A DNA stretch of 64,000 bases from Achromobacter xylosoxidans (GCF_002192695.1 NZ_MTLG01000120.1:32188-96187), one strand, 5' to 3'. Positions 42,240 through 51,568 are shown, counted from the first letter of the stretch. Numbers and translations are program-made. The notes: generated from the letters alone by a model not told the origin.

Positions 42240-44551
42240 GGCTGTTGCTTCGGCTGGCCCTGATGGTTGGCGCCGCGAGCGGCCTGGCATTGCTGGGCCT
42301 GTTGGCGTGGTCCACCGGCAATGCCTCGCGCTTTGCGCGCTACTACGACACGCTGCTGGTGCTGAACGGCATTTTTGCGTTGGCGCTCTTTGTCTGGGTG
42401 GTGGCGCTGACCGTGCGGCTGGCCCGTCAGATCCGCCGGCGCCAGTTCGGCGCGCGGCTCACGGCCCGGTTTTCCCTGGCCTTCGCCCTGATCGGCGTGG
42501 TGCCCGGCGCCCTGATCTACACCGTGTCGGTGCAGTTCATGTCGCGTTCGATCGAATCCTGGTTCAACGTGCGGGTGGACACGGCGCTGGAAGCGGGCCT
42601 GAACCTGGGCCGCGCCGCGCTGGACTCGCTGCTGGCCGATCTGGATGCCCGCGCGCGCTCCATGGCCGTGGAGCTGAACCGCAACTCTGACAGCGGCGTA
42701 ACGCTGGCCTTGACGCGGCTGCGCGAGGCCAATGGCGTGCAGGAGGCCATGGTGTTCACCGGCAGCGGGCGCATGGTCGCGTTCTCCACCAGCCAGTACG
42801 GCCAGTTGCTGCCGGCGATGCCGCCGTCCACGGTCATGAACCAGCTGCGGCTGGCGCGCGGCTATTCCGCCGCCGAAGCCGATGATCCGGTTACGCCTGG
42901 CGCCGAGGGCGGCCTGCATCTGCGGGTGGTGATCCCGCTGACGGGACCCGACCGCTACGACAATCTGCTGGGACCGGCGTCCGAACCGCGCTGGCTGCAG
43001 CTGTTGCAGCCCGTGCCCGAGCAGATCGCCCACAACGCCAATCTGGTGCAGCAGGGCTTTCGCGACTACCAGGAGCTGGCGCTGTCGCGGCTGGGCCTGC
43101 GCAAGCTGTACGGCATCACCCTGACGCTGGCCCTGCTGCTGGCGGCCTTCGGCGCCATCGCCGTGGCGCTGTCGCTGTCCAAGCGGCTGGTGCGGCCGCT
43201 GCTCAGCCTGGCGGGCGGCACCCAGGCCGTGGGCGTGGGCGACTACCGGCCCCTGCCCGAACCGCCGGAGCGAGACGAAGTCGGCCAGCTCACGCGCTCG
43301 TTCAACGCCATGACGCGCCAGCTGGACGAGGCCCGCCGCATGGTCGAGAGCAACCGGCAGCAGCTGGAACGCTCCAACGTCTATCTGGAAAGCGTGCTGT
43401 CGAACCTGTCCTCCGGGGTGCTGGTGTTCGACGAATCGTTCCGCGTCACGACCGTCAACCAGGGCGCCCAGACCATCCTGGGCGCGGACTTGCGCTCGGT
43501 GATCGGCCGTCCGCTGGAGACGGTGGGCGGCATGCTGGAGTTCGCCAACATCGTCCGGCAGGCGTTTTCCGCCCATGCCGCGGTGGGTTCCGAGCGCCAG
43601 CACTGGCAGCAGCAATTTGAAATCGCTCCGGGGCAGGGCGAGGGGGCGGCCCCGGCGCAGCCCCTGACCCTGCTGGCTCGCGGCACGCATCTGCGCGTGG
43701 ACGGGCGCGGCAACGGCTACCTGGTGGTGTTCGACGACATCACCGAGGTGATCTCGGCCAACCGGACCGTGGCCTGGGGCGAGGTCGCGCGCCGCCTGGC
43801 GCACGAGATCAAGAACCCGCTGACGCCGATCCAGCTGTCGGCCGAGCGTCTGGCCATGAAGCTGGAGGGCAAGCTGCCCCCCGCCGAGGCGCAGATCGTG
43901 GAACGGTCCACCAATACCATCGTCAACCAGGTGGCGTCGCTCAAGCAGATGGTGGACGACTTCCGCGAATACGCCCGCACGCCGCCGGCCGTGATGCAGC
44001 GCATCGATTTCAACGCCCTGGTGGCGGACGTGCTGTCGCTGTACGGCTGGGAGCCCGAAGGCGGCTCGCCGCGGCTGGCCGAGAAGGCCTTGAACCTGGA
44101 CGTGACGCTGGCGCCTGACCTGCCTCTCATCGAGGGGGATCCCACCCAGTTGCGCCAGGTGATCCACAACCTGATGTCCAATGCCCGCGACGCCATCGCC
44201 GAGCAGGGCGGACTAGGGCGGGTCAGCGTGACCACGCAGCTCATGCGTAGCGAGCAGCCCGACCGGGCGGCCCATCAGGCGCTCAGATTCACGGTCGCCG
44301 ACACCGGGCCGGGCTTTCCGCCCCAGGTCATGCAGCGCGCGTTCGAGCCCTACGTCACCACCAAGTCCCACGGGACTGGGTTAGGATTGGCAATCGTACG
44401 CAAGATCGTGGAAGAACACGGCGGGCGTATCGACCTTGCCAACCGCAAGGAAGGAGGCGCGCGGATCTCGATCTTGTTGACCCGGCTGGCTTCCGAGGCC
44501 GATACAATAGACGCGACCGCGCAAGAAAAGGATAATGCGGCTACGCAATAG
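42236..44551 (+). CDS. ntrY: NtrY-like membrane sensor histidine kinase
   Basis: This 771-residue kinase has N-terminal membrane segments (about 1-25, 38-62, 85-107), a long periplasmic or extracytoplasmic region, a further membrane segment (about 295-320), HAMP (about 320-375), PAS (about 385-490), the phospho-acceptor His near 523 in RRLAHEIKNPLTPIQLSAERL, and an ATP-binding domain with VIHNLMSNARDA (N box), DTGPGFP (G1) and GTGLGLAIV (G2). It is coupled to DUF4390 and precedes its response regulator by 11 bases. The NtrY assignment rests on architecture and context. Confidence 0.92.
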   Translation: MRLLLRLALMVGAASGLALLGLLAWSTGNASRFARYYDTLLVLNGIFALALFVWVVALTVRLARQIRRRQFGARLTARFSLAFALIGVVPGALIYTVSVQFMSRSIESWFNVRVDTALEAGLNLGRAALDSLLADLDARARSMAVELNRNSDSGVTLALTRLREANGVQEAMVFTGSGRMVAFSTSQYGQLLPAMPPSTVMNQLRLARGYSAAEADDPVTPGAEGGLHLRVVIPLTGPDRYDNLLGPASEPRWLQLLQPVPEQIAHNANLVQQGFRDYQELALSRLGLRKLYGITLTLALLLAAFGAIAVALSLSKRLVRPLLSLAGGTQAVGVGDYRPLPEPPERDEVGQLTRSFNAMTRQLDEARRMVESNRQQLERSNVYLESVLSNLSSGVLVFDESFRVTTVNQGAQTILGADLRSVIGRPLETVGGMLEFANIVRQAFSAHAAVGSERQHWQQQFEIAPGQGEGAAPAQPLTLLARGTHLRVDGRGNGYLVVFDDITEVISANRTVAWGEVARRLAHEIKNPLTPIQLSAERLAMKLEGKLPPAEAQIVERSTNTIVNQVASLKQMVDDFREYARTPPAVMQRIDFNALVADVLSLYGWEPEGGSPRLAEKALNLDVTLAPDLPLIEGDPTQLRQVIHNLMSNARDAIAEQGGLGRVSVTTQLMRSEQPDRAAHQALRFTVADTGPGFPPQVMQRAFEPYVTTKSHGTGLGLAIVRKIVEEHGGRIDLANRKEGGARISILLTRLASEADTIDATAQEKDNAATQ

Positions 44552-44562
44552 GTGGATGCTTT

Positions 44563-45255
44563 ATGGCCAGAATTCTGGTGGTTGACGACGAAGTCGGTAT
44601 ACGCGAGCTTTTGTCGGAAATCCTATACGACGAAGGACACACGGTCGAGCTGGCTGAAAACGCGGCGCAAGCGCGCGCCGCACGCTTGCGCATGCGCCCC
44701 GATCTGGTGTTGCTGGACATCTGGATGCCCGACACCGACGGCGTCAGCCTGCTCAAGGAGTGGGGCTCGCAAGGCCTGCTGGACATGCCCGTGATCATGA
44801 TGAGCGGCCACGCCACCATCGACACGGCGGTCGAGGCCACGCGCATCGGCGCCATGGATTTCCTCGAAAAGCCGATCACGCTGCAGCGCCTGCTGAAGAC
44901 CGTCGCCGCCGGCCTGGCCCGCGGCCGCGCGCCGCACCCGGCGCCCGCCGCCGCGCATCCGGCCGCCTCCAACGCCGCCGTGGCGCTGGAAGACGAACTG
45001 GATCCCCCGGTTTTGGCCACCGCGCCCGCCAACGAAGTCCCGGTCACCTCCAACGGCCAGTTGGGCAGCATCTCGCTGGACCAGCCGCTGCGCGAGGCCC
45101 GCGATGAATTCGAACGCATCTACTTTGAATACCACCTGGTCCGCGAAAGCCACAGCATGACCCGCGTGTCGGAACGCACGGGGCTGGAACGCACCCACCT
45201 GTACCGCAAGCTCAAGCAATTGGGCATCGAGTCCGCCCGCAAGCGGAGCTCATGA
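44563..45255 (+). CDS. ntrX: NtrX-like response regulator lacking the AAA+ domain
   Basis: This 230-residue regulator has a receiver domain (1-120) with D52 (LLDIWMPD), D8/D9, T/S in MMSGHAT and Lys in LEKPITLQ. A proline/alanine-rich linker (about 125-175) leads to a Fis-type HTH (about 190-228, MTRVSERTGLERTHLYRKLKQLG). Classical NtrX has a sigma-54-interacting AAA+ domain between these two parts, and here it is absent, so activation through sigma-54 is not expected. It is coupled to trkA by ATGA and presumably phosphorylated by the upstream kinase. Confidence 0.92.
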   Translation: MARILVVDDEVGIRELLSEILYDEGHTVELAENAAQARAARLRMRPDLVLLDIWMPDTDGVSLLKEWGSQGLLDMPVIMMSGHATIDTAVEATRIGAMDFLEKPITLQRLLKTVAAGLARGRAPHPAPAAAHPAASNAAVALEDELDPPVLATAPANEVPVTSNGQLGSISLDQPLREARDEFERIYFEYHLVRESHSMTRVSERTGLERTHLYRKLKQLGIESARKRSS

Positions 45256-46631
45256 AGATCCTGATCATGGGCGCTGGTCGCGTAGGCACCAGCGTGGCCG
45301 AGAACCTGGTGTCCGAAGAGAACGACATCACGGTGATCGATTCGGATCCTGTCCAGCTCCAATACCTGCAAGAACACTTCGACCTGCGCGTCGTCCATGG
45401 CGACGGCTCGCAGGTATCGGTGCTGGAGGCCGCCGGCGCCGCCGACACCGACCTGCTAATCGCCTGTGCGGCCTCGGATTCGGCCAATATGGTGGCCTGC
45501 AAGATCGCGCGCCAGCTGTTCAACATTCCCCGCCGCATCGCCCGCATCCGCTCGGTCGAGTTCGCCGAACACCCGGAACTCATGAGCGAAGAGGGCTTCT
45601 GCATCGACGCCCTGATCAGTCCCGAGCGCAGCGTCACCACCTATCTGCACAGCCTGATCGAGTTCCCCGAAGCCCTGCAGGTGGTGGAGTTCGCCGAAGG
45701 CCGGGTCAGCGTGGTGACCGTGCGGGTCGGGGCGGGCAGCCCGATGGCCCATTCCCCGGTCGACAAGCTGCGCGACGTCTGGCCCGACGTGAAGGCGCGC
45801 GTCATCGACGTGCTGCGCGGCGGCCGGCCGCTGCGGGCGGGCAGCGGCACCGTCATCGCCCCGGGCGACGAGGTGGTGCTGGTGGTGGACTCGCGCGACG
45901 CGCGCCGCGCGGTGCGGCAGCTGCGCGAGGCCGAGCGCGCCGTGCGCCGCGTGATGATCGCGGGCGGCGGCAATATCGGCCTGCGGCTGGCGCGCCAGCT
46001 GGCCGAGGAAAAATACAGCGTCCGCATCATCGAGCGCGACCAGAAGCGCTGCGAATACCTGGCGACCCAGTTACCCGACAGCGTGCTGGTCCTGCACGGC
46101 AGCGGCACCGACGAAGCGCTGCTGGAACGCGAGAACATCGAGGACATGGACACCTGGCTGGCGCTGACCAGCGACGACGAGGACAACATCATGTCCTCGC
46201 TGCTGGCCAAGCGCCTGGGCGCGCGCAAGGTGATCGCGCTGATCAACCGGCAAGCCTATGGCGAACTGATGCAGGGCAGCCATATCGACATCGCCGTGTC
46301 GCCGTCCCAAGCCACCATGAGCGAACTCCTGCGCCACGTGCGCCGCGGCGACGTGGCCGCCGTTCACCGGTTGCGCCAGGGCGTGGCGGAAGCGCTGGAG
46401 GCCATCGCCCACGGCGACCGCTCCACCTCCAAGGTGGTGGGGCGCGCGGTCGGGCAGATCAGTCTGCCCAAGGGCGCCAGCATCGGCGCCCTGGTGCGGG
46501 AAGACGAGATCATCCTGCCGGACGCCGATACCGTGATCGAATCCGACGACCACGTCATCGTCTTCGTGCCCTCGCGCCGGCAGATGCCGCGCGTGGAAAA
46601 GCTGTTCCAAGTCTCGGCGTCCTTCTTCTGA
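45252..46631 (+). CDS. trkA: Trk potassium-uptake regulatory subunit TrkA
   Basis: This 459-residue cytoplasmic gating subunit holds two RCK/TrkA-N Rossmann domains, each with a GxGxxG nucleotide site (IMGAGRVGTSVAENL at 5-19; IAGGGNIGLRLARQL near 237), each followed by a TrkA-C domain. It binds NAD(H) or ATP and controls the TrkH pore. It overlaps ntrX by ATGA and is 51 bases before trkH, so the sensor system and potassium uptake form one operon. Confidence 0.97.
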   Translation: MKILIMGAGRVGTSVAENLVSEENDITVIDSDPVQLQYLQEHFDLRVVHGDGSQVSVLEAAGAADTDLLIACAASDSANMVACKIARQLFNIPRRIARIRSVEFAEHPELMSEEGFCIDALISPERSVTTYLHSLIEFPEALQVVEFAEGRVSVVTVRVGAGSPMAHSPVDKLRDVWPDVKARVIDVLRGGRPLRAGSGTVIAPGDEVVLVVDSRDARRAVRQLREAERAVRRVMIAGGGNIGLRLARQLAEEKYSVRIIERDQKRCEYLATQLPDSVLVLHGSGTDEALLERENIEDMDTWLALTSDDEDNIMSSLLAKRLGARKVIALINRQAYGELMQGSHIDIAVSPSQATMSELLRHVRRGDVAAVHRLRQGVAEALEAIAHGDRSTSKVVGRAVGQISLPKGASIGALVREDEIILPDADTVIESDDHVIVFVPSRRQMPRVEKLFQVSASFF

Positions 46632-46682
46632 TGCGCGCCGCCTCCCTCCTTCTGCGCGGGCCGCGCGCGGCCGGATAGCTCC

Positions 46683-48152
46683 ATGAAGCGCGTCCTGGGC
46701 ACCCTCTACATCCTGGGCCTGACAATGGTGATGTTCGCCCTCACCATGCTGATCCCGCTGACCGTCGCCTACGTCGGCGGCGACGGCGCGCGCGAGGCCT
46801 TCCTGGACGGGTTCCTGCTCTCGGTGGGCATAGGCGGCGGCCTGGCCGCGATAACGCGCCGCGCCCGCTGCGAGCTGCGCGCGCGCGATGGCTTCGTGCT
46901 GGTGTCGGCCGTGTGGGCGGGCCTGCCCCTGTTGGCGGCCATTCCGCTGCTGCTCTACTTCCATGGCGCTGGCTTGCCGCTATCGTTTACCGGCGCCTAC
47001 TTCGAAGCCATGTCGGGCCTGACCACCACCGGCGCCACGGTGTTGACCAACCTGGACACCTTGCCCCCGTCCATCAACCTGTGGCGGGCCACGCTGATCT
47101 GGATCGGCGGCATGGGCATCCTGGTGCTGGCGGTGGCCATCCTGCCCTTGCTGGGGGTGGGCGGGCACCAGGTGGTGCGGGCGGAAACGCCCGGACCCAT
47201 GAAGGATGAACGGCTCACGCCCCGCATCGCCAGCACCGCCAAGGCGCTGTACGCGGTCTATTTCGTGTTCTCCATCCTGTGCTTCCTGGCCTACCGGGCG
47301 GTCGGCCTGTCGTGGTTCGAGGCCTGGTGCCACATGGCCACCACGATGGGCCTGGGCGGCTTTTCGACCTGGGACGACGGCTTTGCCCACTTCGATTCGG
47401 TGGCGGTGGAAATGGTGGCGATGGTGTTCATGCTGATCGCCGGCATCAACTTCGCCACCCATTTCAATGCCTTCCGCCAGCGCAGCCCGCGGGCTTATGT
47501 GCGTTGTCCGGAGGCGATCCCCTACCTGGTCGTGGTGCTGGGGGTCGGCCTGGTGATTTCGGTGTTCCTGTTCTGGAAAGGGGTCTATACCGACCCGCTG
47601 CAGGCGCTGCGCTACGGCATGTTCAACACGATTTCCATGGCTACCACCACGGGCTACGCCAATACCGACTTCGCGCAATGGCCGCTGTTTGCGCCGTTGA
47701 CCATGCTGCTGCTGTCGGGCTTTGCGACCTCGGCCGGCTCGACCGGGGGCGGCATCAAGATGATCCGGGCGATCCTGCTGGTCAAGCAGGCCCGCAATGA
47801 GCTGGTAACAATGTTGCACCCGCACGCCGTCAGTCCGGTGCGCATCAACGGCCGGGCGGTCGAGACCCGGACCATGTCGTCCGTGCTGGCCTTCATGTTG
47901 TTCTACGGGCTCTCCATCGCGGTTTTCACCAGCCTGCTGCTCTTGTCCGGCCTGGACCCGATCACGGCCTTCTCGGCCGTTTTCGCCAGCGTCAACAACA
48001 CCGGCCCCGGCTTGGGGCCGGTCGGCCCCATGGGCAACTTTGCCGTCTTGTCCGATTTCCAGATCTGGGTCTGCACCTTCGCGATGCTGATCGGGCGCCT
48101 GGAATTGCTGACCGTGCTGGTGCTGTTCACCCCGATTTTCTGGCGCAAATAG
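46683..48152 (+). CDS. trkH: Trk potassium-uptake membrane subunit TrkH
   Basis: This 489-residue pore-forming protein has about 10-12 membrane segments and four imperfect P-loop filter segments, of which TTTGATVL (near 115), ATTMGLGGFSTWDDG (near 218), TTTGYANTDF (near 323) and NNTGPGLGPVG (near 438) are clear. The subunit works with TrkA as a potassium/proton symport system. It ends the operon; two hairpins follow. Confidence 0.96.
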   Translation: MKRVLGTLYILGLTMVMFALTMLIPLTVAYVGGDGAREAFLDGFLLSVGIGGGLAAITRRARCELRARDGFVLVSAVWAGLPLLAAIPLLLYFHGAGLPLSFTGAYFEAMSGLTTTGATVLTNLDTLPPSINLWRATLIWIGGMGILVLAVAILPLLGVGGHQVVRAETPGPMKDERLTPRIASTAKALYAVYFVFSILCFLAYRAVGLSWFEAWCHMATTMGLGGFSTWDDGFAHFDSVAVEMVAMVFMLIAGINFATHFNAFRQRSPRAYVRCPEAIPYLVVVLGVGLVISVFLFWKGVYTDPLQALRYGMFNTISMATTTGYANTDFAQWPLFAPLTMLLLSGFATSAGSTGGGIKMIRAILLVKQARNELVTMLHPHAVSPVRINGRAVETRTMSSVLAFMLFYGLSIAVFTSLLLLSGLDPITAFSAVFASVNNTGPGLGPVGPMGNFAVLSDFQIWVCTFAMLIGRLELLTVLVLFTPIFWRK

Positions 48153-48156
48153 CCTA

Positions 48157-48182
48157 GGGATAACCCTTTAAAGGGTTGTCCC
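48157..48182. repeat. Long near-perfect inverted repeat after trkH
   Basis: GGGATAACCCTTT and AAAGGGTTGTCCC pair over 13 positions, with only one G-T wobble, around a centre without a loop. It is not followed by T residues. It may be a transcript-stabilising stem or a protein-binding site rather than a terminator. Confidence 0.5.
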
Positions 48183-48256
48183 ACCCCTTCCCGAAAGCCC
48201 CTTCCACGCTGGCTATCCGGCCGTCGCGGGCCGGGAGCCCGCGCCGTTTCTACGCC

Positions 48257-48279
48257 GTGAGCGCTCGCTCACTTTTCTT
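48257..48279 (+). terminator. Probable intrinsic terminator of trkH
   Basis: GTGAGC, loop GCTC, GCTCAC (48257-48272), then TTTTCTT. It lies about 100 bases after the stop codon, which is further than usual, but the structure is right. Confidence 0.6.
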
Positions 48280-48460
48280 CACAGGGAAAAACCGATTGCT
48301 TCGTGATGTTGCACATAAATGTCACGATTTTCCATCTTCTTGCCACAAAACAGCGGCTATCATGCGTGCACAAGCTGCCGTCTAGTGCCCCCCGGGATGT
48401 TGCCGGGCTTCAAGGTCGAACGGCGCACACCCTCATCAAACATTCAGAAAGGAGTCCGAG

Positions 48461-49705
48461 ATGGAACAGATCCCGTTCATTTCGTCGGCCCCCAACACCC
48501 TGGGCATCGAGCTCGAGCTGCAACTGATAGACCCCCGCAGTTTTGACCTGACCGCAGCCTCTGACGAGCTGCTGGCCCAAATGGCCAACCACCCCATCGC
48601 CGACCGCGTTAAACCGGAAATCACGCGGTCCATGATCGAACTGAATTCCTCGGTGCACGAGCACCCCATGGGCTTGCTGGCCGAGATGCGCGAGATGCGC
48701 GACGCCCTGATCGAAGCGGCGGACGCCGTGGGCGTGTCGGTTGCCGGCGGCGGCGCCCATCCCTTCATGCGCTGGCAGGAACGTTCCATTTCGGACACCC
48801 CGCGCTTCCAGTACCTGGCCGAAATGTACGGTTACCTGGCGCGTCAATTTACGGTCTTCGGCCAGCACATCCACCTGGGCGTCAAAAGCGGCGACGATTC
48901 CATCAAACTGTTGCGCCGCCTGTCGCCCTACGTACCGCATTTCATTGCGCTGTCGGCGTCCTCGCCGTACTGCGAGGGTGTGGATACCCTGTTCTCGTGC
49001 TCGCGCCTGAACGCGGTCAACAGCTTCCCGCTGGCCGGCCACATGCCGCCCGAAGTGAAGGACTGGTACCAGTTCGAGGCCCATCTGGCGCAGCTGCGCG
49101 CCTATGGCCTGGCGGAGAGCATCAAGGACCTGTACTGGGACATCCGCCCCAAGCCGGAGTTCGGCACGGTCGAGATCCGCGTGTGCGATACGCCGCTGAC
49201 GGTCGAGCGGGCTTGCCAGCTGGCGGCCTTCGCCCAGGCGCTGGCGGTGCTGCTGATGCGCGAAGGCGATCCAGGCGACGGCGCCTGGCTGTCCTATCGC
49301 AGCAACCACTTCCAGGCTTGCCGCTTCGGCCTGCAGGGCAGCTACGTGACGCCTGACGGCCAGCGCCTGCGCCTGATGGACCATCTGCGCAACCTGTTCC
49401 AGCGCCTGATGCCGGTGGCCGAAGAGCTGGGCACGGGCGACATGATCGCCGCCTTGCGCGATGAGTCCATGCGCAGCGGCAATGATTCCCGCTGGCTGCG
49501 CAGCCAGTTCCATCGGCTGCGCGACCTGCCGCTGGTGGTCGAAGCCATGTCGAACGCATGGCGCGGCGTGGCTGCGCCCGGGGTAGGGCCCGCCGAACCC
49601 ACGGCAGTCTTGAGGCGCCGCATCCGGGCGACTTCCGAACCCATGACGGCCTTGCCGGCTTCCGAGCCTGGGGTCAGCGTGCCGTTGCCGGAACGGCTGC
49701 ACTAG
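48461..49705 (+). CDS. YbdK-type carboxylate-amine ligase (glutamate-cysteine ligase family 2)
   Basis: This 414-residue enzyme of the GCS2 family starts with LGIELELQLIDP (metal-binding Glu residues) and has the HIHLGVKSGDDSI core motif (FGQHIHLGVKSGDD) and GTVEIRVCDTPLTVERA. It probably forms an amide bond between an acid (often Glu) and an amine using ATP; weak gamma-glutamyl-cysteine ligase activity is known for E. coli YbdK. AAGGAG is upstream. Beta-proteobacteria also have a separate GshA, so its physiological substrate is uncertain. Confidence 0.92.
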   Translation: MEQIPFISSAPNTLGIELELQLIDPRSFDLTAASDELLAQMANHPIADRVKPEITRSMIELNSSVHEHPMGLLAEMREMRDALIEAADAVGVSVAGGGAHPFMRWQERSISDTPRFQYLAEMYGYLARQFTVFGQHIHLGVKSGDDSIKLLRRLSPYVPHFIALSASSPYCEGVDTLFSCSRLNAVNSFPLAGHMPPEVKDWYQFEAHLAQLRAYGLAESIKDLYWDIRPKPEFGTVEIRVCDTPLTVERACQLAAFAQALAVLLMREGDPGDGAWLSYRSNHFQACRFGLQGSYVTPDGQRLRLMDHLRNLFQRLMPVAEELGTGDMIAALRDESMRSGNDSRWLRSQFHRLRDLPLVVEAMSNAWRGVAAPGVGPAEPTAVLRRRIRATSEPMTALPASEPGVSVPLPERLH

Positions 49706-49712
49706 GGGGGAA

Positions 49713-49737
49713 GGCCGGCGCCCGCAAAGCGCCGGCC
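49713..49737. terminator. Hairpin between the convergent ligase and methyltransferase genes
   Basis: GGCCGGCGC (49713-49721) and GCGCCGGCC (49729-49737) form a 9-bp GC stem. No T-run exists on either strand, so termination may be Rho-aided. Confidence 0.5.
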
Positions 49738-49767
49738 CTGCCGGTCAGCCGTGTTCCGCCCAGCTGA

Positions 49768-50700
49768 TCAGGGCGTGCGGTGCCGGCCGCCGATTGCGCT
49801 GACCGACAACCGCGTTTCGCCGGCCGTGTTGCGATGCGCGGCGGCCCGCCAGGCGTGGCCGTAGGCGACTTCGATGCTCAGGACGATCAGGCCGTCGGGC
49901 CGACGCTGCGCTTCCAGCGCGGCACAGAGGCGGTCGCGCCAGTCGCGGCCGACCAGGCCGCCGCGCCGGCCTTCGGCGGGGTTGCCGCCCAGCGCGCGCA
50001 CGTCCTGCAGCAGTTTTTCGGGGCTGCGGTAGGTCAGGGTCAGGATCTCCTGGTCCATGACCGGGTCGGCGAAGCCGTTTTCCACCAGCAGGTCGCCGAA
50101 ATCATGCATGTCCACGAAGGACGGCGTGGCCGTGCGCAGTCCGGCATCGTCCAGGGCCTGGCGCAGTTCGCGCAGCGTGGCCGGTCCCAGACAGGAGAAC
50201 ATCGCCAGCCCGCCCACTTTGAGAATGCGCCGCCATTCCGCCAGCACGGCGTGCGGGGCGCGGTGCCAGTGCATGGCCAGGTTGGACCACACCAGTTCCA
50301 GCGATTCGGGCGCCAGGCCGCTAGCCGCCAGGTCGGCGTTGATGAAGGCCGGGGCGGCCGGGCCGCGGCGCGCCAGCTTGCCGATCCAGGCCGACAGACC
50401 GCCGGGGGCGTGGCGCTTGCGCGCCTGCTCCAGCAGCGGTTCGCAGTTGTCCAGGCCGGTATAGGCGGCGCCGGGATAGCGTTCGCGCAGCAGCGGCAGG
50501 TTGTCGCCCGCGCCGCAGCCGGCGTCCAGCATCACCAGGGGCTGGACCCGGATGTATTGCAGGCGGCTCAGCATGCGGCGGGCGACTTCCCCGTACAGGA
50601 ACTGCGCCTCGGCCAGGTCGCCGCGGCGGGCGAATTGCCGGGGCACGTCGGCGCTGACGAGGGGCAGGGTGGGGAGCGTTGCGGATTCTGGCAGGGACAT
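49768..50700 (-). CDS. BioC-like SAM-dependent methyltransferase
   Basis: This 310-residue methyltransferase has a class-I SAM site (MLDAGCGAGDNLPLLRERYPGAAYTGLDNCEPLLEQARKR; motif LDAGCGAGDN) and SLELVWSNLAMHWHRAPHAVLAEWRRILKVGGLAMFSCLGPATLREL (motif SNLAMHWHRAP). The L-M-W-S-N and G-P-x-T-L-x-E-L pattern matches malonyl-ACP O-methyltransferase BioC, the first step of biotin synthesis, and it is divergent from comF as in other Burkholderiales. The bio genes are not adjacent, so BioC is likely but not certain. Confidence 0.85.
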   Translation of the reverse strand: MSLPESATLPTLPLVSADVPRQFARRGDLAEAQFLYGEVARRMLSRLQYIRVQPLVMLDAGCGAGDNLPLLRERYPGAAYTGLDNCEPLLEQARKRHAPGGLSAWIGKLARRGPAAPAFINADLAASGLAPESLELVWSNLAMHWHRAPHAVLAEWRRILKVGGLAMFSCLGPATLRELRQALDDAGLRTATPSFVDMHDFGDLLVENGFADPVMDQEILTLTYRSPEKLLQDVRALGGNPAEGRRGGLVGRDWRDRLCAALEAQRRPDGLIVLSIEVAYGHAWRAAAHRNTAGETRLSVSAIGGRHRTP

Positions 50701-50750
50701 TTCGGTCGCGCCCGCGTCTATCTCGCGGGCGGATCATGGTTTCATGAGGG

Positions 50751-51488
50751 ATGGCATCCATTATTGCGCATCCCGGCCGCGGCTTCCGATTGTCCCTACG
50801 GACCATGGGGCGGTGGCTGCTGTCGCGGGTCGGCTGCGACTGCCCGCTGTGCGGCGCGCGGGTGGCGGGAGCGCGGCTTTGTGCCGGCTGCGAAGCCGAC
50901 ATCTGCGAGGCCCCGCCGCGCTGCCCGCGTTGCGCGCTGTGGTTGCGCCCGGACGCGCCGCATTGCGCCGCCTGCCTGGGCGCGCCCCGGGCGTTTTCGC
51001 GCACGCTTGCCGCCTTCGACTACGCGCCGCCCGCCGATACCCTGATCCTGATGCTGAAGACCCGGCTGCGGCTCAGCATGGCGCCCGTGCTGGCCCGGCT
51101 GATCGCCGCCGCCGTGGTCCGTGGCGGCCCTCTGCCGGATGGCGCCTTGCTGGTCGCCATTCCCGCCAGCCGCGCGTCCCTGCGCCTGCGCGGCATGAAT
51201 CCGGCGGGCGAGATCGCGCGCAGCCTGGCGGCCGAGCTGGGGCTGCCGCTGGCGCGCGGCGTGTTGAGGCGGCGCCGCGAGACCCCCAGGCAGACCGCGC
51301 AGGGCCGCCATGCGCGCCGGCGCGGCGCGCAAGACCTGTTCTATTGCGTGGGCGATCTGCGCGGCCGGCCGCTGCTGTTGGTGGACGACGTCATGACCAC
51401 CGGCAGCACCGCCAACGCGGCCGCCGCCGCGCTGCTGGCCGCGGGCGCGGCGGAGGTCACGGTGCTGGTGGCCGCGCGCACGCCTTGA
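50751..51488 (+). CDS. comF: ComF-family phosphoribosyltransferase-like protein
   Basis: This 245-residue protein has an N-terminal zinc-finger-like double CxxC domain (CPLCGARVAGARLCAGC; CPRCALWLRPDAPHCAAC) and a phosphoribosyltransferase fold ending in LLLVDDVMTTGSTANAA. ComF is needed in natural transformation for handling of incoming single-stranded DNA, so it complements dprA in the window. It is 81 bases upstream of trmL. Confidence 0.93.
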   Translation: MASIIAHPGRGFRLSLRTMGRWLLSRVGCDCPLCGARVAGARLCAGCEADICEAPPRCPRCALWLRPDAPHCAACLGAPRAFSRTLAAFDYAPPADTLILMLKTRLRLSMAPVLARLIAAAVVRGGPLPDGALLVAIPASRASLRLRGMNPAGEIARSLAAELGLPLARGVLRRRRETPRQTAQGRHARRRGAQDLFYCVGDLRGRPLLLVDDVMTTGSTANAAAAALLAAGAAEVTVLVAARTP

Positions 51489-51568
51489 GCCGGCCTGAAG
51501 GCAAATCGGCGACAATTCCCGGTATGCGGCGAACTTCCCGCCGCAAGCCGTCCCGAGTCCCTAGCGCC

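Larger units (their letters stand above)
48153..48460. other. Intergenic region between trkH and the YbdK-type ligase gene
   Basis: The region holds no gene. It contains an inverted repeat right after trkH (48157-48182), a hairpin with T-rich tail (48257-48279) and the AAGGAG ribosome-binding site of the ligase gene (48449-48454). TATCAT at 48358-48363 is a possible -10 without a clear -35. Confidence 0.5.

Noticed and set aside
42089..44167. 692-residue open frame on the minus strand
   Set aside because: It is a shadow of the NtrY-like kinase gene, with no domain, signal or ribosome-binding site.
48301..48327. CRP/FNR-like site TCGTGA...TCACGA upstream of the ligase gene
   Set aside because: The arms are too far apart and do not match the TGTGA-N6-TCACA or TTGAT-N4-ATCAA spacing.
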